Shown here piece by piece: positions 8,345 through 13,314 of a stretch of 13,314 bases of DNA. Origin of the DNA: Bacteroidales bacterium UBA5548 (GTDB taxonomy: Bacteria; Bacteroidota; Bacteroidia; Bacteroidales; UBA932); assembly GCA_002425935.1 (NCBI GenBank), contig DINE01000016.1, forward strand, positions 40,637 through 53,950, written 5' to 3'. The position numbers were made by a program, and so were the translations under genes. The notes beneath the pieces were generated by a model that was not told the origin of the DNA, searched no databases, and saw only the letters and a list, made by a program, of their open reading frames with translations. Position 1 is the first letter of the stretch, and each line of letters starts with the position of its first letter.

Positions 8345-8376
8345 CAAATGTAACTCAATAATGTTTTTGTGGCAAA
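8345..8376 (-). promoter_or_regulatory. Bacteroidota-type promoter for fhs
   Basis: Read on the minus strand, TTTG (8376-8373) is followed after exactly 20 nt by TACATTTG (8352-8345), a perfect match to the Bacteroidota -33 (TTTG) and -7 (TAnnTTTG) consensus. The expected transcription start is near 8338, giving a leader of about 37 nt before the fhs ATG at 8301. This also argues against the upstream ATG at 8358. It overlaps the promoter of the dsrC operon. Confidence 0.72.
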
Positions 8377-8397
8377 TTAATTATTTTTCTAACTTCG
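8366..8397 (+). promoter_or_regulatory. Bacteroidota-type promoter for the dsrC operon
   Basis: TTTG at 8366-8369 is followed after 20 nt by TAACTTCG at 8390-8397, which matches the TAnnTTTG consensus except for one base. The expected start is near 8404, giving a leader of about 30 nt to the dsrC ATG at 8434. The element overlaps the opposing fhs promoter by 11 bp (8366-8376). Confidence 0.6.
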
Positions 8398-8433
8398 TCG
8401 GATATTAACCCAAAACGAAACATTGAAACTGCT

Positions 8434-8751
8434 ATGGCAAAACTTGAGATCGAAGGAAGAGTTTTTGACGTAGATGGAGACGGATTTCTTTCCGATCCAT
8501 CTGTTTGGAATGAAGAGGTTGCGGCTCTCATTGCAAAATCTGACGGAATTGATCAACTTAACGAAAAACATTGGGCTATCCTTAAAATAATTAGGGATAA
8601 CTTTGAAACTCACGGCAATGCACCTATGATCAGGAAAATTTGCCAGGAGACCGGAATTAAGCTCAGAGAAATTTATGATCTGTTCCCATTAGGGCCTGCC
8701 AGAGGGGCCTGCAGAGTTGCAGGGTTACCAAAACCGGACGGTTGCGTGTAG
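8434..8751 (+). CDS. dsrC: DsrC-type sulfur carrier protein with both redox cysteines
   Basis: This 105-residue protein belongs to the DsrC/TusE family of small cytoplasmic sulfur carriers. The C-terminal arm carries both conserved cysteines: C104 (penultimate, in PKPDGCV) and C93 (in GPARGACRVAGL), separated by ten residues. TusE proteins of tRNA thiolation normally keep only the penultimate one. The segment ETGIKLREIYDLFP aligns without a gap, from memory, with sulfate-reducer DsrC (also about 105 residues). In dissimilatory sulfur metabolism the two cysteines form a trisulfide or disulfide that DsrMK(JOP) reduces. Here the next two genes are DsrM- and DsrK-like, which supports that role, but no dsrAB sulfite reductase is in the window. 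It is first in a four-gene operon; 24 nt separate it from the membrane subunit gene. No Shine-Dalgarno site is visible. Confidence 0.93.
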   Translation: MAKLEIEGRVFDVDGDGFLSDPSVWNEEVAALIAKSDGIDQLNEKHWAILKIIRDNFETHGNAPMIRKICQETGIKLREIYDLFPLGPARGACRVAGLPKPDGCV

Positions 8752-8775
8752 CACAGATTTCAATCATATTTACAT

Positions 8776-9414
8776 ATGGAGTGGTATCAGATAATGGCAG
8801 TAATATCTGCCTTTCTTTGCATAACTCTTTTAACAGAAAAGCTGGTAAAACTGATTAGACTGGGATTACCAAAAGAGTTATCACAACCCGGCGGAAGCGT
8901 AAAGGATGGAATAATTTACTCCTTTACCGGAGCAATGTCTCCAAAATCGAAAGAGTCTGCTTACCTGCATCTTCCAACATATCTGGCAGGTATTGTTTAC
9001 CATATGGGAACATTTGCATCACTGCTTATATTTCCTTTTATACTGTTTTTCTCAGATAAAGCTGAGTTGATTCCGGTGTTTATAATCTATGCTTTTTCGG
9101 GGATGCTTGCTCTGTCGGCATTGGCGGGTACCGGAATATTAGTCAAGAGAGTTTTCTCTTCGAAACTAAAGTACTTCTCTTCTGTAGATGATTTTATATC
9201 CAATATTCTAACTACAGCGCTTCAGGCAGCAACATCACTGTTGCTTATTGGAGTACTCTCTGCTGAAGTATATTATCTTTCTGCGACTTTAATCTTTTTG
9301 TGGATGCCGTTTGGAAAGACAAAGCATCTGCTCTATTTCTTCTTTGCAAGAATTCATCTGGGCTATTTCTACGGCAGAAGAGGAACATGGCCTGTAACCG
9401 ATAGAGAACAGTGA
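8776..9414 (+). CDS. DsrM/NarI-like membrane cytochrome b subunit
   Basis: A 212-residue membrane protein, probably the quinone-reactive cytochrome b partner of the next gene product. About five hydrophobic segments are visible (roughly 4-22, 70-92, 98-123, 141-163 and 165-180). It contains exactly four histidines, in two pairs: H65 and H76 at the second segment, H184 and H194 near the C-terminus. This resembles the four heme b ligands of NarI and the DsrM family. The C-terminal FGKTKHLLYFFFARIHLGYF followed by GRRGTWP is typical of NarI/DsrM-like proteins paired with HdrD/DsrK-type proteins. The stop (TGA 9412-9414) shares its A with the next gene's ATG, indicating coupling. It is close in length to NarI (about 225), but no nitrate reductase subunits are nearby, so DsrM-like is the better label. 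Heme binding is inferred from residues, not proven. Confidence 0.85.
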   Translation: MEWYQIMAVISAFLCITLLTEKLVKLIRLGLPKELSQPGGSVKDGIIYSFTGAMSPKSKESAYLHLPTYLAGIVYHMGTFASLLIFPFILFFSDKAELIPVFIIYAFSGMLALSALAGTGILVKRVFSSKLKYFSSVDDFISNILTTALQAATSLLLIGVLSAEVYYLSATLIFLWMPFGKTKHLLYFFFARIHLGYFYGRRGTWPVTDREQ

Positions 9415-10709
9415 TGGGAAGAGTTTTAAATATAGATAAGCCGCTGGAAATACTCAGAAAGGGGGTTGACAGCAAACTTGAGACAAATCTTAATGCATGC
9501 GTTAAATGTAGCCTTTGTGCCGAAAGTTGCATGTACTATCTTGCTCACAAAGAGCCTCAGTATATTCCTGGTGCCAAGGCAGAGCTTGTCTCCTCAATCA
9601 ACAGAAGGTATAACACACTTTCGGGAAGAATTGCTCCGGCACTCTTTAATGCCAGAGAACTTGACGGCGAAATGGCAGATAAGATGGTTGACATGCTTTT
9701 CGGATCCTGCACTATGTGTGGCAGATGCGTTAAACACTGCTCTATTGGCGTTGATATTCCATACATTGTAAGAAAGGGAAGAGAGATGCTAGCTGCTATG
9801 GATATGGTCCCTGCAACGCTGCAGTCGACGGTGGACGCTGCCCTGAACACAGGAAACAACATGGCCATTCCTCAGGAGGAGTTTGTGGATACAATTAAGT
9901 GGATGGAGGAGGATCTCATTGATGAAATGGGAGATCAAAATGCAAGAATTCCACTGGACGAGTATGATAAAGAGATTTTTTATACTTTAAATCCACGCGA
10001 ACCAAAGTTCTTCCCCCTCTCTATCAGTGCAATTGCCAAAATCTTCTATGCAGCGGGTGAGAGCTGGACAATTTCGTCAAAATACTACGATGTCACCAAT
10101 TACGGCTTCTTTAATGGTAACAACCAACAGGCCGCTCAGATTGCCGGGTATCTTTACGATGAAATCCACAAACTACGAGGAAAAAAACTGGTACTGGGTG
10201 AGTGTGGTCATGGTTCAAGAGCTACCAGGTGGGAGGGCCCGGGATACCTTAAAACAGAGTTTGATTTTGAAACAGTTACAGCTGTAGAATTACTTGGTTC
10301 GTATATTCGCGAAGGAAGAATTAAGCTAGATAAAACGCTTAATAACAGCAAAGTAACCATTCATGACCCATGTAATCTGGTAAGAAACGGCGGCCTTTAT
10401 AACCAGATTCGTTTTGTGGTTAAAAATGCAGTTTCCGATTTTCAAGAGATGAATCCTTACGGTGAGGATAACTTCTGCTGCGGCGGAGGCGGAGGAGCAC
10501 TTGCTATGAGCGAATATAATGAGCGACGCATCAAGATAGGTGAGATAAAAGCAACACAGATTGCCAGAACCGGAGCAAAAGTGGTTATTACACCTTGTCA
10601 TAACTGTGTTGACCAGCTACAGCAACTGAATCATACATATAAACTGGGGGTAAAGATTATGACTCTTGCAGAAATTGTCGCAGATGCCCTGGTTATTAAT
10701 AAACAATAA
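9414..10709 (+). CDS. DsrK/HdrD-like Fe-S oxidoreductase with CCG domain
   Basis: A 431-residue cytoplasmic iron-sulfur protein. Two 4Fe-4S motifs lie near the N-terminus: C29-C32-C35-C39 (CVKCSLCAESC) and C99-C102-C105-C109 (CTMCGRCVKHC). The C-terminal half is a CCG domain, C320, C355-C356 (FCCGGGGG), C395-C398 (CHNC), close to the spacing of the noncubane 4Fe-4S site at which heterodisulfide reductase and DsrK cleave disulfides. A second, degenerate half retains C264 (GECGHGS). I choose ATG at 9414 over GTG at 9411 because the ATG overlaps the upstream stop by one base. With the preceding membrane subunit it would form a DsrMK-like quinone:(di)thiol oxidoreductase, for which DsrC is the obvious partner. 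The exact substrate is unknown. Confidence 0.9.
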   Translation: MGRVLNIDKPLEILRKGVDSKLETNLNACVKCSLCAESCMYYLAHKEPQYIPGAKAELVSSINRRYNTLSGRIAPALFNARELDGEMADKMVDMLFGSCTMCGRCVKHCSIGVDIPYIVRKGREMLAAMDMVPATLQSTVDAALNTGNNMAIPQEEFVDTIKWMEEDLIDEMGDQNARIPLDEYDKEIFYTLNPREPKFFPLSISAIAKIFYAAGESWTISSKYYDVTNYGFFNGNNQQAAQIAGYLYDEIHKLRGKKLVLGECGHGSRATRWEGPGYLKTEFDFETVTAVELLGSYIREGRIKLDKTLNNSKVTIHDPCNLVRNGGLYNQIRFVVKNAVSDFQEMNPYGEDNFCCGGGGGALAMSEYNERRIKIGEIKATQIARTGAKVVITPCHNCVDQLQQLNHTYKLGVKIMTLAEIVADALVINKQ

Positions 10710-10721
10710 ACTAAACTTAAT

Positions 10722-11885
10722 ATGTCCAAACTTATTTATCTTGACAACTCTGCAACAAGCTATCCAAAGCCGGATTCCGTTTACAGCTTCATGGACAGCT
10801 TTTTCAGAAACAAAGGAGTGAGCCCTGGAAGATCCGGATTTGACGCAGCCCTGGAGGCAGAAGAGGTTGTTAACGGAACCAGAAAGATGCTCACAAAGCT
10901 CTTTAATGGAGGGTCTGATCATAACAGGCTTACTTTCAGCTATAATGCAACAGACTCGCTTAATCTTATAATCAACGGACTTGTAGAGAAGGGCACGCAC
11001 GTTGTTACCACGATGCTTGAGCACAACTCTGTTTTAAGGCCACTATATGTTCTTGAACAAAAGGGAGATATAGAAGTAACATATGTTCCGTTTGACAATG
11101 ACGGATATGTTAATCCCGAAGATATCGGAAAGGCCATTAAAAGCAACACAAAATTTGTAATCGTTACACACTGTTCAAATGTTCTTGGAACCATTCAGCC
11201 ACTAACTGAAATCGGGAAGATTTGCAAGGAGCGAGGTGTTTTGTTTGTTGTTGACGGCAGTCAGGGCGCCGGCTCCGTTGATGTAGATATGCAGGTGTCA
11301 AATATAGATGTATATGTCTTTACGGGTCACAAATGTCTGATGGGTCCTACAGGTATTGGTGGTTCTTATGTTCGTGAGGGTGTCCATATAAACCATACCA
11401 GAGCCGGCGGAACAGGAGTTAGATCGGCTTACAGGGCACACCTTGAGGAGTATCCATATCGCCTTGAGTACGGAACACTTAATTTACTTGGTGTTGCCGG
11501 TCTTTATGCTGGGGTAAAATGGATTACCGAAGAGGGGATAATGAATATTCACAGAAGAGAGATGGACCTGTGGGAAAAACTTGTAAGCGAAGTTAAAAAG
11601 ATTGACGGTGTAACAACATACTGTGCTAACGGAAGAGAGAACCAAAATCCTGTTTTATCGTTCAATATTGCCGGCTTTGAGGCAGGTGATGTTGGCACTA
11701 TGCTGGATGTTGATTACAATATCGCTGTAAGAACCGGTCTTCAGTGTGCACCTCTTGTTCATGAGCATATTGGGACATTTGACATGTACGGAACTGTAAG
11801 AATGAGCATTGGTGCATTCACAACCGAACAGGAGATTGATGCAGCAATTGAGGCAATAAGAGATATTTCCCGTATAAGAAACTAA
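10722..11885 (+). CDS. Cysteine desulfurase-family class V aminotransferase
   Basis: A 387-residue PLP enzyme of the class V fold, close to the short cysteine desulfurase subfamily in which the active-site loop reads like RTGLQCAPL and ends in HEHIGT. Visible residues are the PLP Schiff-base lysine K204 (TGHKCLMGP), its aspartate D178 (VVDGSQGAG), the stacking histidine H101 (LEHNS) and the likely persulfide cysteine C342. Such enzymes convert cysteine to alanine and leave sulfane sulfur on the cysteine. It starts 12 nt after the DsrK-like gene with an A-rich leader and no Shine-Dalgarno site, so it is the fourth gene of that operon and may load sulfur on DsrC. No IscU, SufU or SufE gene is adjacent, which makes a dedicated Fe-S assembly role less likely. 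Other activities of the family, such as selenocysteine lyase, cannot be excluded. Confidence 0.9.
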   Translation: MSKLIYLDNSATSYPKPDSVYSFMDSFFRNKGVSPGRSGFDAALEAEEVVNGTRKMLTKLFNGGSDHNRLTFSYNATDSLNLIINGLVEKGTHVVTTMLEHNSVLRPLYVLEQKGDIEVTYVPFDNDGYVNPEDIGKAIKSNTKFVIVTHCSNVLGTIQPLTEIGKICKERGVLFVVDGSQGAGSVDVDMQVSNIDVYVFTGHKCLMGPTGIGGSYVREGVHINHTRAGGTGVRSAYRAHLEEYPYRLEYGTLNLLGVAGLYAGVKWITEEGIMNIHRREMDLWEKLVSEVKKIDGVTTYCANGRENQNPVLSFNIAGFEAGDVGTMLDVDYNIAVRTGLQCAPLVHEHIGTFDMYGTVRMSIGAFTTEQEIDAAIEAIRDISRIRN

Positions 11886-11911
11886 AAACCAAGTGAATCT
11901 GTTGGGAATAG

Positions 11912-11940
11912 GATAGAGGAGTTAAAGTAACTCCTCTATC
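11912..11940. terminator. Perfect 13-bp dyad between convergent genes, possible terminator
   Basis: GATAGAGGAGTTA (11912-11924) and TAACTCCTCTATC (11928-11940) are perfect reverse complements around an AAG loop. It lies 26 nt after the desulfurase stop and includes the stop and last codons of the convergent hypothetical gene. The T tract on the + side is weak (TCATTTAT), so intrinsic termination is likely but not certain. An mRNA-end stabilising hairpin is the alternative. Confidence 0.6.
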
Positions 11941-13314
11941 TCATTTATACCCATTCTGTTAAATACCAGACGATATCTTTTAAAATATTCGTTCTCTCCA
12001 TATTTCAGTTGCATAATAAAATTCAGATAGTAGATCTTCTCTCCTGTTACCTCTTCATACTCTCCCTCGGGAGTGATTACATAGAGAGGAACAAAGGGGT
12101 CGTCCATCTTATTCAGGTAGCTAGAAATATTATACCTCATTATATCGTTAATCCCTGAAACAGGATATTCTGAATTAATATCAAGTTGTTCTCTGTCAAT
12201 CTCCACTAATTTTCTGTATAGCAATATTTTCTCCTCAGAACTTCTGTTGTCGGACTCAAGAAGAGGTGTTCTTGCCCGGATACTCATTACCTTTGGCAAA
12301 ACCTTCTCCTCCTTAATAAAGTCTACCCCCTCCCGACTCCATCCGATTCCGGTATTATTAAGACTAATATTTGTTACATTGTCGTAATACTTATCCTTAA
12401 GTTTGTGTGCAAAGTAGTAGCGGGTCAAATCCTTAATTCTGTCTTTTAGCATATAGCTTACTACAAGAGCAACAAAAAGCGGCATAGTAAAGCTTCCGTA
12501 TCGCAACTGAAAAGAGAATGCAATGGCAGTGGCAAAGATCATCGAAATTCCTGCAGCAATGCTTAAATAGATCTGTTCAACCAGAACAGCATCTCTCTTT
12601 TTGGTGGCATTTAAGAACAACTCACTCTCGGTATATTTTTTTAGAGCTCCTGATCGGTATACAAGGTCACGGTTTTTATTTGAACTCAATTTGTCAACAA
12701 CCGGGTAGCCTCTCTCACGTCTGTATGAGACCTCGTTCTGAAGAAGACTCAGAAAGCCCTCCTTCTCTTTTTTATAAAGACATGGGTCGTTAATTTTCAG
12801 GTGGTTAAGCAATCTGAAAAATTGACGGTTAATGATGTTACCCAGAAATTCGTCGCCAAATTGAAAATAGTCGGAACAAACTCTTGGGATAACGGGGTTA
12901 TCAAGCATTTTACTAAGCTCCCTGTATGAGTTTAAAACCTGGCATGTCTCTTTTATCAGGAGAGCACACTCCTCCTCGCGGCCTGCAATGTTCTTTTCGT
13001 CCATAATATGAAAGACCTGATTTCTGAGTGAACTCTTAAAAATTGCTGCGAACATTTTAATGTTGTACTCGTAGTCTGCAATATTTTTTTCGTCAGGAAT
13101 GTCAGAAACTCTTTTAAAAGCCTGCCTTAAAAAAGTGATGGGTTCGGAGCCTGTATGGGCAATTTTATCAATATTATATACAGGAGTAATTAACCGGATG
13201 TTGGTTCGGATGTCTCTGTAAAACATCCCTTTTGAGTATGTAGTATGGTTAATATCAAGGTTATAGGGAATGAAGATCCAACTGTTAACAGTGAATTTAT
13301 TTATTTTTTGATTT
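11922..13314 (-). CDS. Hypothetical protein with two central membrane segments, 5' partial
   Basis: I do not recognise a named family. From the internal ATG at 13226 the protein is 434 residues, but the frame stays open for 29 more codons to the window edge with no stop and no ATG, GTG or TTG. The extra residues (FTVNSWIFIPYN, then LDINHTTYSKG) look like real protein sequence and lead smoothly into MFYRDIRTNIRL, so the true start is probably just outside. Counting from the internal Met, two hydrophobic segments lie at about 219-239 and 245-260, flanked by long charged, mostly helical regions of 200 and 170 residues that should lie on the same side of the membrane. No signal peptide, enzymatic motif or repeat is evident. 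It converges on the desulfurase gene (36 nt apart), so a functional link to that operon is not implied. Confidence 0.85.
   Translation of the reverse strand, partial: NQKINKFTVNSWIFIPYNLDINHTTYSKGMFYRDIRTNIRLITPVYNIDKIAHTGSEPITFLRQAFKRVSDIPDEKNIADYEYNIKMFAAIFKSSLRNQVFHIMDEKNIAGREEECALLIKETCQVLNSYRELSKMLDNPVIPRVCSDYFQFGDEFLGNIINRQFFRLLNHLKINDPCLYKKEKEGFLSLLQNEVSYRRERGYPVVDKLSSNKNRDLVYRSGALKKYTESELFLNATKKRDAVLVEQIYLSIAAGISMIFATAIAFSFQLRYGSFTMPLFVALVVSYMLKDRIKDLTRYYFAHKLKDKYYDNVTNISLNNTGIGWSREGVDFIKEEKVLPKVMSIRARTPLLESDNRSSEEKILLYRKLVEIDREQLDINSEYPVSGINDIMRYNISSYLNKMDDPFVPLYVITPEGEYEEVTGEKIYYLNFIMQLKYGENEYFKRYRLVFNRMGINEIEELL

Noticed and set aside
8302..8358. 19-residue N-terminal extension of Fhs from the ATG at 8358
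   Set aside because: It is low complexity, not part of the family's usual start, and contains the -7 element of the predicted fhs promoter.
8389..8613. Minus-strand ORF of 74 codons overlapping the dsrC start
   Set aside because: It lies opposite conserved dsrC coding sequence and shows no family features; a shadow frame.
8776..9414. Calling the membrane subunit a nitrate reductase gamma chain
   Set aside because: No NarG, NarH or NarJ is nearby; the adjacent CCG-domain protein and DsrC fit DsrM better.
10617..11024. Minus-strand ORF of 135 codons across the DsrK-like/desulfurase junction
   Set aside because: It is antisense to two clearly conserved genes, and its translation has no recognisable domain.
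8434..11885. Reading the cluster as evidence of dissimilatory sulfate or sulfite reduction
   Set aside because: dsrAB, dsrJOP, aprAB and sat are not in the window; DsrC and DsrMK-like proteins also occur in organisms without that pathway.
1..13314. CRISPR arrays, tRNA/rRNA genes, insertion sequences or long repeats
   Set aside because: I saw no spaced direct repeats, tRNA-like cloverleaf, transposase motif or terminal inverted repeats; nearly all the window is coding.

Overview
The window looks like chromosomal DNA from a member of the Bacteroidota, probably an anaerobe. Four things suggest this. The his gene order is hisG-D-C-B-H-A-F-IE. Shine-Dalgarno sites are mostly absent and starts are A/T-rich. 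Two promoters fit the Bacteroidota pattern (TTTG, 20 nt, TAnnTTTG). Protein motifs read like those of that phylum. Genus cannot be told from this sequence, and I see no mobile elements, RNA genes or CRISPR arrays.

Region 1 (1-6637, + strand) is a tight histidine operon of seven genes: hisG, hisD, a fused hisC-hisB, hisH, hisA, hisF and hisIE. Neighbouring genes overlap or lie at most 44 nt apart. They encode every step from PRPP and ATP to histidine except histidinol-phosphate phosphatase. The usual Bacteroidota HisB carries that phosphatase at its N-terminus; here the N-terminal partner of the dehydratase is HisC. A strong intrinsic-terminator hairpin ends 13 nt before the hisG start and is more likely a leader attenuator than the end of an upstream gene.

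Region 2 (6640-8301, - strand) is fhs, formate-tetrahydrofolate ligase, converging on hisIE with only 2 nt between stop codons. Its promoter lies in the 132-nt divergent gap 8302-8433 and overlaps the promoter of the next operon in a mirror-symmetric arrangement.

Region 3 (8434-11885, + strand) is the most interesting part. It is a compact four-gene operon encoding DsrC with both C-terminal redox cysteines, a small DsrM/NarI-like di-heme membrane cytochrome b, a DsrK/HdrD-like iron-sulfur protein with a CCG domain, and a class V PLP enzyme of the cysteine desulfurase family. No dsrAB, dsrJOP or tusBCD is present. The arrangement suggests a self-contained system in which sulfane sulfur from cysteine is loaded on DsrC and exchanged with the quinone pool through DsrMK. 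That flow is inference; the gene identities are well supported.

Region 4 (11922-13314, - strand) is a Bacteroidota-type hypothetical protein with two central membrane segments. It converges on the desulfurase gene and runs off the right edge. A perfect 13-bp dyad sits between the two genes and includes the last codons of the hypothetical gene.
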